NCBI GenBank assembly: GCA_021813005.1
Contig: JAKAMH010000017.1
Coordinates: 1-14,017 of the forward strand
Direction: 5' to 3'
Source of the DNA: a bacterium
GTDB taxonomy: Bacteria; Patescibacteriota; Microgenomatia; Levybacterales; UBA12049
DNA length: 14,017 nt
Made by a program: the position numbers and the translations under genes. How positions within the stretch are numbered: position 1 is the stretch's first letter; each line of letters starts with the position of its first letter. Below the pieces are notes generated by a model. It saw only the letters and a program-made list of their open reading frames with translations, did not search any database and was not told the DNA's origin. Positions 1-6,072 of the stretch are shown here, piece by piece.

Positions 1-1
1 T

Positions 2-1618
2 TTGGACCAACCGGTAATTCCGCCGGACGCTGACAGAGAAAACAGCGTGGATGACGAAGAAGCAAAGGAAGAACTCGGCAAAGGCACGGTAGAGGAGGAC
101 AAAAAGTCGCCGGTTGGCGTAATCACAGGCGAATCTTTCGGGTTTGCCGGTACAGACGCGGAGATTGAAGCAGGGCAAGCACAATCTGAGCCGGAAGAAC
201 CAAAAGACGAGGAGCACAAGCCTGATGAGCCACAGAATAAAGCAAAGCAGCCGATTTACCAGGGAGATGCAGCGGCATTCGGGTTTTCAAGTATCGAAAA
301 ATCCGCAACTATGGAGGAACACAACCAAAACGAGACCTCGGAGAAAGAAGACTCCGCGGGCATAGCAGACAACCCCACCCGAGGAACACGAAGCCTACCA
401 TTTCTTGCGAGCTTCTCTCTACCTTTTCAAAAGATACGCGTTATGTTTGGCCTACTTCCGCGTCTTGTCACAGGTTCCCGTTTCAGCAAGGTATTTCTCC
501 TCGTACCCCTGGTACTAGTAGTCCTGCTCGCAGTCGTGTTCTTTTATTTCTTTAAATTGCATGTCACTGTGACGCTCTATGTCAAAGCAAATAATATTTC
601 GCTTAATCGCCCTGTTACCTTCTCAACCGGCTCGGCAAGTGATTTTTCCCGGAATGTCATCGCCGCGACCACTGAAACAGCCGATCTTGACGGCAGCGTA
701 TCAGCCAATACCACCGGGAGCAAAGAAGTGGGAGACAAAGCAAAAGGTAAAGTGACGATTTACAATAGTTCCAGTAGAACCAGGACAATTGCGGCCGGTA
801 CCGTCATCACCTCCGGGACGTCAAATAAATTGGCATTTACCCTCGACGACTCCATCAGTGTCGCGTCATCCTCGGGTGATATTTTCTCGGGAATCAAGTC
901 TGGCACAACGCAGGTGACAGTCACCGCGCAGGACATTGGAACCGATTACAACCTGCCCTCCGGTACGACATTTTCTATTAGCGGTGATTCCTCTCTTGCT
1001 GCCAAGAACGATTCTGCCTTCAGCGGAGGAACCAAAAAAACAGTAACTGTGGTTTCCGAGAAGGATAGGACGATGCTTTTGGATAAGCTCAAGAAGTCTC
1101 TGGAAAAAAGAGCTATGGATGTGCTGGGACAGAAAATCCAGTCTGACCAAACACTCTTTCCCTTTTTTGTCGACGAGACAGTCACCAAAGCCAACTACAG
1201 CAAGGCTGCGGGTGATCAAGCGAGCACTGTTACCCTCAATGGGACTGTCTCATTTACTGGTGCAGCTTACAAAAAGGATGACCTTTCGCAGTTTGCCACC
1301 AAGCTTCTTGCATCTCAATATAATGACCTTGATATCGCGTCTGGGAGCCTAAAGTATGATTTCTCCGGGACCAAGCAAAAAGATAACGCAGACATCACCT
1401 CCACGATAACTGTTCACGCAGGCCTCCTGCCCAAACTCAATACCCAACAGCTTGCCCGGGAGATAACCGGCAAATCACTTAATGAGGCCGAGAATATCCT
1501 TGATAAAAAGCCACAGGTTAACTCCAGCAGTATCACGCTCTCCCCCAACATCCCGCTTCTTCCAAAAATCCTGCCGAGGCAGGAGCGCAATATTAGAATT
1601 AACATATCGACACAATGA
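2..1618 (+). CDS. Membrane-anchored baseplate J-like surface protein (5' end possibly outside window)
   Basis: The frame is open from the window edge. The first usable codon is a TTG at position 2, so the true start may lie upstream. Residues 1-130 are strongly acidic, low in complexity and probably disordered; they contain two FGF motifs (46-48 and 93-95). Residues about 164-187 form one very hydrophobic membrane segment after a basic stretch, so the acidic tail should be cytoplasmic and the rest outside. The region from about 248 (KGKVTIYN) to 335 has the alternating beta, Ser/Thr-rich pattern with AGTV and YNLPSGT seen in proteins annotated as baseplate J/gp47-like in CPR genomes. A mixed alpha/beta region follows to the C terminus. 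There is no LPxTG-type sorting signal. The gene overlaps the sortase by 4 bp (ATGA), suggesting translational coupling. The domain assignment is by recognition; the function is unknown, perhaps surface adhesion or envelope scaffolding. Confidence 0.75.
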   Translation: MDQPVIPPDADRENSVDDEEAKEELGKGTVEEDKKSPVGVITGESFGFAGTDAEIEAGQAQSEPEEPKDEEHKPDEPQNKAKQPIYQGDAAAFGFSSIEKSATMEEHNQNETSEKEDSAGIADNPTRGTRSLPFLASFSLPFQKIRVMFGLLPRLVTGSRFSKVFLLVPLVLVVLLAVVFFYFFKLHVTVTLYVKANNISLNRPVTFSTGSASDFSRNVIAATTETADLDGSVSANTTGSKEVGDKAKGKVTIYNSSSRTRTIAAGTVITSGTSNKLAFTLDDSISVASSSGDIFSGIKSGTTQVTVTAQDIGTDYNLPSGTTFSISGDSSLAAKNDSAFSGGTKKTVTVVSEKDRTMLLDKLKKSLEKRAMDVLGQKIQSDQTLFPFFVDETVTKANYSKAAGDQASTVTLNGTVSFTGAAYKKDDLSQFATKLLASQYNDLDIASGSLKYDFSGTKQKDNADITSTITVHAGLLPKLNTQQLAREITGKSLNEAENILDKKPQVNSSSITLSPNIPLLPKILPRQERNIRINISTQ

Positions 1619-2400
1619 TGAGCAGAGTGTATGTCAAACAAAAAAGAAGGAATATCCGAAAAACGATCAGATTTCTCGGCTTGGGTTTATCTCTTTGCGG
1701 CCTCCTTTTCCTCATCTATTTCTCGCTACCGCTCATTTCCTGGCAGCTTTATCTGCAGCCGGCATTTGCAGCTGAACAGCTAGCGTCTCCCATACCGCAG
1801 GCCACCATCCTCACGCCCGCCTCAATCAAGAGTCTTCTCAGTGCTACGACTCAAACGCTCTCAGGTATGGACTATAATGACGCCAACAACTGGTTTCCCA
1901 AGGCCAGTGTAAAAAATAATCAGCCCGGAGACCAGATCACCTCCCAGGTAGCCTCCTATTTCCTGACCATCCCCCGACTTGACATCCAAAATGCTTCAGT
2001 CTCAACCGTGGATAACGATCTGACGGAACACCTGGTAAACTACGCCGGTACGGCGATTCCTCCCCAAAAAGGTAACGCAGTAATCTTTGGCCATTCCACA
2101 CTACCTCAACTCTATAATCCGAAAGATTACAAGACAATATTTGCTAATATCTTAAAACTTAGGATTGGAGACACGTTTATCGTTACCGTCTCTGGCGTCC
2201 AGTATGTGTACAAGATATTCGACCTGCAGGTAGTTGACCCGACAGACACGAGCGTGCTCGCCCAGGCTTACGATGATAGTTACCTGACCGTCATTACCTG
2301 CACGCCGCCCGGCACGGTCTGGAAACGTCTCGTTCTCAGATCAAGACTGCAGAAACTCACCGATTTGCAAGGCCCCAGAGTAGAAAAGCGGTCAAAATAA
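1615..2400 (+). CDS. Sortase family transpeptidase
   Basis: Sortases are membrane-bound cysteine transpeptidases that cleave a sorting signal and attach the protein to another surface molecule. The 261-residue product has a basic N terminus, a membrane anchor at about residues 20-41 and a linker, then a sortase fold from about residue 115. The catalytic triad is visible: His160 in FGHS, Cys229 in TVITCTPPG, and Arg238 in WKRLVLRSRL. The TCTPPG motif followed by R-L-V-L resembles class D/E sortases. The ATG at 1615 overlaps the stop of the preceding gene; a second ATG follows immediately at 1618. No good Shine-Dalgarno sequence is visible, consistent with coupling. No LPxTG protein is encoded in the window, so the substrate must lie elsewhere or use a different signal. 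The family call is firm; the class and partner are inferred. Confidence 0.9.
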   Translation: MMSRVYVKQKRRNIRKTIRFLGLGLSLCGLLFLIYFSLPLISWQLYLQPAFAAEQLASPIPQATILTPASIKSLLSATTQTLSGMDYNDANNWFPKASVKNNQPGDQITSQVASYFLTIPRLDIQNASVSTVDNDLTEHLVNYAGTAIPPQKGNAVIFGHSTLPQLYNPKDYKTIFANILKLRIGDTFIVTVSGVQYVYKIFDLQVVDPTDTSVLAQAYDDSYLTVITCTPPGTVWKRLVLRSRLQKLTDLQGPRVEKRSK

Positions 2401-2406
2401 AACTTG

Positions 2407-2425
2407 CTCTTTTACCTGAAAAGAG
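2407..2425. other. Perfect 7-bp hairpin just after the sortase gene
   Basis: CTCTTTT (2407-2413) and AAAAGAG (2419-2425) flank a 5-nt loop, 6 bp after the sortase stop. The sequence that follows on the plus strand is A-rich, so this is not a classical intrinsic terminator for the upstream gene. In the opposite direction the hairpin is followed by a T-rich tract, but no minus-strand gene ends here. It may protect the mRNA 3' end or be incidental. Confidence 0.3.
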
Positions 2426-2455
2426 AAATAATAAAATCATGCAGCTCCGTTCTAT

Positions 2456-2590
2456 TACGACTTACGCGCTTTTTGTCATCCTGAGGCTAAATGCCGACCG
2501 CGTGTCGCTAAAGCTTTAGCGGTGGCGCAAGGATCTGGATTCTTCTCCGCCAGCCGGCGGATCAGAATGACAGGTTTTGCGTAAGTCGTA
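2456..2590. repeat. Palindromic repeat unit with 12-bp perfect terminal inverted repeats
   Basis: TACGACTTACGC (2456-2467) is exactly inverted at 2579-2590. Inside it lies a second inverted pair, TGTCATCCTGA (2474-2484) and TCAGAATGACA (2562-2572), which differ at one position. The core holds a 16-bp perfect palindrome, CGCTAAAGCTTTAGCG (2506-2521), and a CCGCC/GGCGG hairpin (2547-2560). CTAT is present directly outside both ends (2452-2455 and 2591-2594), as a short target-site duplication would look. No coding capacity is evident. It resembles a MITE or REP-type unit. Confidence 0.75.
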
Positions 2591-2593
2591 CTA

Positions 2594-2670
2594 TGTCATC
2601 CTGAGGAGCCGCGCGACGAGGGATATTGGTGCAAGCAGGATGCGTCGCTTGGCGAGTGATCAGAATGACA
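2594..2670. repeat. Second palindromic repeat unit (TGTCATCCTGA family)
   Basis: TGTCATCCTGA (2594-2604) pairs with TCAGAATGACA (2660-2670), the same inner arms as in the preceding unit, which ends 3 bp upstream. An internal GCGACG/CGTCGC pair (2613-2618 and 2643-2648) makes a long stem-loop likely. No direct repeat flanks it. The two adjacent units fill most of the 311-base gap between the sortase and the small ORF at 2712; the rest of that gap shows no gene. Confidence 0.7.
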
Positions 2671-2711
2671 GACATATTTCTATGCAGCAGGACAGTCAAT
2701 TTATCATATTC

Positions 2712-2828
2712 ATGAAGAAGATCTGGCCGACTATCTATCGCGCTATCAATCTTTCGCTCTATTTTCTTCTTACCTTTATCAAAAACTCCGTGAAGTTTGG
2801 ATGGGAGCAGATCAAAGGATCCTTCTAA
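2712..2828 (+). CDS. Possible 38-residue single-span membrane peptide
   Basis: An ATG at 2712 opens a 38-codon frame with a basic start (MKKIW), a hydrophobic helix at about residues 9-24 and a basic/aromatic end. The same frame runs further upstream, but that part lies inside the repeat units and looks non-coding, so the internal ATG is preferred. The stop is 7 bp before the preferred start of the phosphorylase gene, so the two could be co-transcribed. No family is recognised and the ribosome binding site is poor. It may be a real small membrane protein or a chance frame. Confidence 0.35.
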   Translation: MKKIWPTIYRAINLSLYFLLTFIKNSVKFGWEQIKGSF

Positions 2829-2835
2829 TTTTAGC

Positions 2836-4110
2836 ATGACTGAAGAAGCGCTTGCCCTGGACGGGATCAGACGAAAGCTTGTCGGGAAAAGGCTATCGTA
2901 CAAAGAGATTTACGCAATTATGGATGAGATTGCGCATCAACGGTTTGGCGAAGTTCTTACCACATATTTCGCTGCCTCCGGCTATTCCAAGGGATTTTCC
3001 AACGAAGAGATCTACTACCTCACCAAAGCAATGATCGAGACAGGCCGACAACTTCACTTCAGTGGAATTGTCGCCGATAAGCATTCAATTGGAGGTGTTC
3101 CGGGAACGAGAACAACCATGATCGTCGTACCGATAATTGCAGCTGCCGGCTTTACTATTCCCAAGAGCTCATCCCGTGCCATCACGACACCGGGTGGTAC
3201 GGCAGATGACATGGAAGTTCTGGCGTCCGTTACGTTTACCGAGGAGGAGATCTATAAAATTGTCGAGAAGACGGGGGGGTGTATTGTCTGGGGCGGCAGC
3301 GTGGATATTGCGCCGGCAGATGACGCGCTCATTAAAGTTGAAAAGCCGCTTTCATTTGAAAGCTTCGATAAATTTCTGGTCTCAATCATGGCCAAAAAAA
3401 TCGCTTTCGGTTCCAATCACATTGTCATAGACTTGCCCTATGGCGAAAATATGAAAGCCGAGAAACTGGACGACGCAGAAACTATCAAAAGAAAGTTTGA
3501 GTACCTGGCAGACAGGTTCAAAGTTAAAATCAAAGTCATTGTACATAAGACCTCAGAGCCGGGAGGACGGGGTATCGGACCACTTCTGGAGGCAAGAGAA
3601 GCACTACGCGTCCTCGAGCAAGACGCAGAGCGGCCCAAAGACCTCGAACGGGAGGCGCTAAGTCTTGCCGGACCCCTTCTTGACCTCTGCCTGGCAGACA
3701 GCACGAGTTCAGTTCAGGAAAAAGTAAAAAAAGAGTTTGGAAATGGCCGGGACTGGGCACAATACCTTCTCAAAAGCAAGCACGCGTTAGTAAAAATGCG
3801 AGAAATTATTAAAGCACAAAAGGGAGACCCTGATATTACCAGCTCCCGCCTTAAACCTGGCAAATATACCTTTGAGGTTGCTGCCAAAGGTACAGGACAA
3901 ATTGAAAAACTGCATGTCAAAAATGCGACAATTGTTGCTAAAATACTGGGAGCGCCTGCGCAAAAAAAATCCGGGATTTATTTCAATAAAAAAATAGGGG
4001 AGACTGTTGAGAAAGGTGACATTCTCTATACACTATATAGTGAAAGTGCCTATCACTTGCAAGAAGCCAAAGAGTCCTTACTTAACTTCCCGCTTCTCTA
4101 TTACGCGTAA
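2836..4110 (+). CDS. AMP phosphorylase-like / thymidine phosphorylase family enzyme
   Basis: This family performs phosphorolysis of nucleosides or, in archaea, of AMP to free base and ribose-1,5-bisphosphate. The product (424 residues from this start) has the helical domain first, then DKHSIGGVPG (81-90) for phosphate binding, then SSRAITTPGGTADDMEVL from residue 111. SSRAIT and TAD-MEVLA match archaeal AMP phosphorylases better than the SGRGLGHTGGT of E. coli DeoA. The PYNP-type C-terminal domain occupies about residues 330-424. Archaeal AMP phosphorylases are about 500 residues with an extra N-terminal domain of about 85; that domain is absent here. The frame could also start at 2797 (13 residues longer), but those residues do not look like the family and would overlap the small ORF upstream. 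An AAAGGA at 2814-2819 is rather far from this ATG. Substrate (AMP or nucleoside) is not settled. Confidence 0.88.
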   Translation: MTEEALALDGIRRKLVGKRLSYKEIYAIMDEIAHQRFGEVLTTYFAASGYSKGFSNEEIYYLTKAMIETGRQLHFSGIVADKHSIGGVPGTRTTMIVVPIIAAAGFTIPKSSSRAITTPGGTADDMEVLASVTFTEEEIYKIVEKTGGCIVWGGSVDIAPADDALIKVEKPLSFESFDKFLVSIMAKKIAFGSNHIVIDLPYGENMKAEKLDDAETIKRKFEYLADRFKVKIKVIVHKTSEPGGRGIGPLLEAREALRVLEQDAERPKDLEREALSLAGPLLDLCLADSTSSVQEKVKKEFGNGRDWAQYLLKSKHALVKMREIIKAQKGDPDITSSRLKPGKYTFEVAAKGTGQIEKLHVKNATIVAKILGAPAQKKSGIYFNKKIGETVEKGDILYTLYSESAYHLQEAKESLLNFPLLYYA

Positions 4111-4115
4111 GCTGC

Positions 4116-5069
4116 ATGAATAAACGTTTGCTTATCATGTTGATTGTTTTGGGTCTTGCCGTCGGCCTTGTGTTTTGGTGGAAAACTGCGACAGGACCGG
4201 TCGACAGCCATGATAAAACACAAAAAGTAGTCGTCATCGCAAAGGGTACGGGGACGCATGAGATTGCCAGAACACTTAAAGCCGATGGCCTTATTAAAAG
4301 TGAAATTGCCTTTGTCATCATGGTTCGCAAGCTCGGCTTGGAGGGTAAAATTCAGGCAGGTGATTTCAAATTATCTCCCTCCTATAATTTAGAAACGACT
4401 GTTGAGAATCTGACGCACGGGAGTCTTGACATCTGGGTGACAATCCCCGAGGGGTACAGGGCCGATCAGATTGCCGACACACTTCAAAAAGCCATACCCG
4501 GTTATGAGACATCCTGGCGGGAAAGCCTCCGGGCACATGAGGGATATTTATTTCCTGACACCTACCTTATACCAAGAAATGCCGGAATTTCTGATATTGT
4601 CGCTCTTTTTACCGATAATTTTGCCAAGAGATACGAAGCCATACAAAAGGGGGCACATGTTTCGCGGAGTGAGAATGATATCGTCATACTTGCCTCAATG
4701 GTGGAACGGGAAGCAAGACTCCCGCAGGATAGGCCGCTGGTTGCATCAGTCATGCTCAATCGACTCTCCATCGGTATGCCGCTCCAAATTGACGCGACGG
4801 TACAGTATGCAATTGGCACCCGGGGCGATTGGTGGCCGAAGCTGACAAGTAACGCCAAGTCTATTGCCTCCACGTCACCATATAATACATATACCAATGT
4901 CGGTCTGCCGCCGACTCCCATCTCAAATCCTGGAACCGACTCACTTAAAGCAGTAATTGATGCTCCGGAGACGAATTATCTCTACTATTTCACCGATAGA
5001 GCCGGGCAGACTCATTTTGCGAAAACACTAAGGGAACAGAATGTCAACATCAAGCGGTATGGGTTGTGA
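4116..5069 (+). CDS. mltG: Endolytic peptidoglycan transglycosylase MltG (YceG-like)
   Basis: MltG cuts nascent glycan strands at the outer face of the membrane and is thought to set strand length. The 317-residue product has an N-terminal membrane anchor (about 4-22), a LysM-like subdomain (VVVIAKGTGTHEIARTL, from about residue 38), and the YceG catalytic domain. Family landmarks are HEGYLFPDTY, ASMVEREA with the probable catalytic Glu197 (equivalent to Glu218 of E. coli), VMLNRL, LQIDATVQYAIG, SPYNTY, GLPPTPISNPG and a C-terminal NYLYYF. Length is typical (about 340 in E. coli). The ATG is 5 bp after the phosphorylase stop, so the two are probably co-transcribed although functionally unrelated. 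The stop lies 2 bp from the end of the convergent ytxH-like gene, leaving no room for a separate terminator. Confidence 0.93.
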   Translation: MNKRLLIMLIVLGLAVGLVFWWKTATGPVDSHDKTQKVVVIAKGTGTHEIARTLKADGLIKSEIAFVIMVRKLGLEGKIQAGDFKLSPSYNLETTVENLTHGSLDIWVTIPEGYRADQIADTLQKAIPGYETSWRESLRAHEGYLFPDTYLIPRNAGISDIVALFTDNFAKRYEAIQKGAHVSRSENDIVILASMVEREARLPQDRPLVASVMLNRLSIGMPLQIDATVQYAIGTRGDWWPKLTSNAKSIASTSPYNTYTNVGLPPTPISNPGTDSLKAVIDAPETNYLYYFTDRAGQTHFAKTLREQNVNIKRYGL

Positions 5070-5071
5070 GT

Positions 5072-5470
5072 CTATTTCTTGGAGGTCTTATGAAAAAAAC
5101 GTTTGGCTGAAGATTTGGCTGGGGTAGCCGTGGGAAACGCTTCTGTTTCGGTTACCTTTCTTGCTTCTTGCTCCACCCTTTTTGGCTTATCGGGGACTTC
5201 TTCAGCCATCTCATCCGTCAACCCCTCAGCACTCTCTACCCGCTCATCCGGCGAAAGATAGTCGTTATCGTCTTCTTCCGCGTCTGTCTCAGGCTGTATT
5301 TTCTCCTGCAGTAAGTCCTCAAGATCGGCAAATTTATTCAGACCTTCGTCTGCCAGCATGCGAAGCACCTGCCTGCCTTTTTTGGTGGTAAATAGGAGGG
5401 TTAAAATAACGCCGAAAATGACGCCGAGCAGAAAACCTCCCGATGTGTTTTGCTTTCTCTTCTCATCCAT
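5072..5470 (-). CDS. YtxH-like small membrane protein
   Basis: The 132-residue product starts with a short charged stretch, then a glycine-patterned membrane segment (about residues 12-28, G-x3-G-x3-G) followed by TTKKGRQVLR. That is the layout of the YtxH family, found in many Gram-positive and CPR genomes. The rest is acidic (about 55-95) and then Lys/Ala-rich, probably disordered. Its start lies 6 bp after the stop of the DUF948-like gene, so the pair forms one unit, as ytxG and ytxH do in Bacillus, where they are linked to general stress. Exact function is unknown. The call rests on the glycine motif and the neighbour rather than on long sequence similarity. Confidence 0.75.
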   Translation of the reverse strand: MDEKRKQNTSGGFLLGVIFGVILTLLFTTKKGRQVLRMLADEGLNKFADLEDLLQEKIQPETDAEEDDNDYLSPDERVESAEGLTDEMAEEVPDKPKRVEQEARKVTETEAFPTATPAKSSAKRFFHKTSKK

Positions 5471-5476
5471 AGAATA

Positions 5477-5797
5477 CTAGTTTTTTTTGTGATGCTTCGA
5501 GTTCTCGTCTTCATCTCTCGTATGACCGATCACCGATTTGATGAGTTTTGCCACGGCCAATAGGGAGCTCGCCTTAAATCCAAGCGCCAGAGAGGAGAGA
5601 GCAGTAATAGGTGCCTGAACGCTTTCCGCGATGGACCCGGCATCGTCAAGGACTTTATTTGCCTTACCAAGTGCGCGCCTGACATCACGGAGAATAAAGA
5701 ATACCTGGACACCAAGGACAATAAGAAGAATTGTCAAGAGAATAATCACGATGAGCAGAACAAGTTGGACAGAATCCATATTATTTACTTGTGCCAT
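5477..5797 (-). CDS. DUF948/YtxG-like small membrane protein
   Basis: The product is 106 residues with one strongly hydrophobic N-terminal helix (about residues 11-35), then an amphipathic region (LRDVRRALGKANKVLDDAG) and a short charged, His/Lys-rich tail. This is the architecture of DUF948 proteins such as YtxG, and the downstream YtxH-like gene supports that reading. Two starts are possible. The ATG at 5797 lies inside the arm of a palindromic repeat and has a stable GC hairpin 5 nt upstream. Met7 (ATG at 5779) lies outside the repeat and gives MDSVQLV. Met7 may be the ancestral start. Function is unknown, perhaps envelope stress. Confidence 0.7.
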   Translation of the reverse strand: MAQVNNMDSVQLVLLIVIILLTILLIVLGVQVFFILRDVRRALGKANKVLDDAGSIAESVQAPITALSSLALGFKASSLLAVAKLIKSVIGHTRDEDENSKHHKKN

Positions 5798-5861
5798 TCT
5801 GACCCCGCTTAGCGGGGGAAGAATCTCATATGCGGATCCTTCACCATGGCTCAGGATGACA
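5792..5861. repeat. Palindromic repeat unit overlapping a start codon
   Basis: TGCCATTCTGA (5792-5802) and TCAGGATGACA (5851-5861) form imperfect inverted arms of the same family as the units at 2474-2572 and 2594-2670. Inside, CCCCGC (5803-5808) and GCGGGG (5812-5817) form a perfect 6-bp stem with a TTA loop, and GAAGAATC is near-inverted with GATCCTTC. The left arm contains the annotated start codon (complement of 5795-5797) of the DUF948-like gene. No flanking direct repeat was found. Confidence 0.65.
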
Positions 5862-5884
5862 TAAACTTCGCCATAGTATACTTA

Positions 5885-5914
5885 AGCTTATCCTAGAGGA
5901 CGGTTTGCTGTCAA
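5885..5914 (-). promoter_or_regulatory. Candidate sigma70 promoter for the ytxG-ytxH-like pair
   Basis: On the minus strand a perfect -35 TTGACA (complement of 5909-5914) is followed after 18 bp by a weak -10 TAAGCT (complement of 5885-5890). A TATACT lies about 10 bp further downstream but has no -35 partner. Transcripts would begin near 5878 and carry the repeat hairpin at 5792-5861 in the leader. The weak -10 keeps confidence low. Confidence 0.4.
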
Positions 5915-5921
5915 GAAAGAG

Positions 5922-6068
5922 ATTAGTAAGTAACTGTTCACACTTCTAACATAACACCGTCATCGCGAGGTCGCCTGAGGCGACCGTGGCGATCTTTTGG
6001 CTGAGATTGCTTCGCTACGCTCGCAATGACGAAATCGTGTCAGAAGAGTGAACTCATACATTAGTAAG
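5922..6068. mobile_element. MITE-like palindromic element with 9-bp target-site duplication
   Basis: ATTAGTAAG occurs at 5922-5930 and again at 6060-6068. It flanks a 129-bp segment that is itself a nested inverted repeat. The outer arms GTTCACACTTCTAACA (5936-5951) and TGTCAGAAGAGTGAAC (6038-6053) match at 14 of 16 positions. The inner arms CGTCATCGCGAG (5958-5969) and CTCGCAATGACG (6020-6031) match at 11 of 12. GTCGCC/GGCGAC (5970-5984) forms an internal hairpin. There is no ORF. This is the expected form of a non-autonomous transposable element mobilised in trans. It sits between the end of the RodZ-like gene and the promoter region of the ytxG-like gene. The 9-bp length suits several IS families; the mobilising transposase is not in the window. 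Confidence 0.75.
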
Positions 6069-6072
6069 ACGG

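Noticed and set aside
1520..1618. An LPxTG-type sorting signal at the end of the baseplate-J-like protein.
   Set aside because: The C terminus contains LLPKILPRQ, but there is no LPxTG and no hydrophobic segment with a basic tail after it.
2407..2425. Calling the hairpin after the sortase an intrinsic terminator.
   Set aside because: The 3' side on the plus strand is A-rich with no T tract; the T-rich side faces the direction in which there is no gene.
2456..2670. A CRISPR array.
   Set aside because: The repeats are inverted within each unit, with different cores and no regular direct repeat-spacer pattern; no cas genes are nearby.
2577..2835. A frameshift hiding the missing N-terminal domain of the phosphorylase.
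   Set aside because: Upstream sequence is repeat-derived and a short membrane-type peptide; nothing in either frame resembles the archaeal N-terminal domain.
1616..5069. Recoding of TGA as glycine.
   Set aside because: TGA ends the first gene exactly at the sortase start and ends mltG at the family's normal length, so it acts as a stop.
5090..5110. A six-codon frame (MKKTFG) preceded by GGAGG on the plus strand, just after mltG.
   Set aside because: It lies in the antisense of the YtxH-like gene's Lys-rich C terminus, which explains the purine-rich run. A six-residue product with no context is not supportable.
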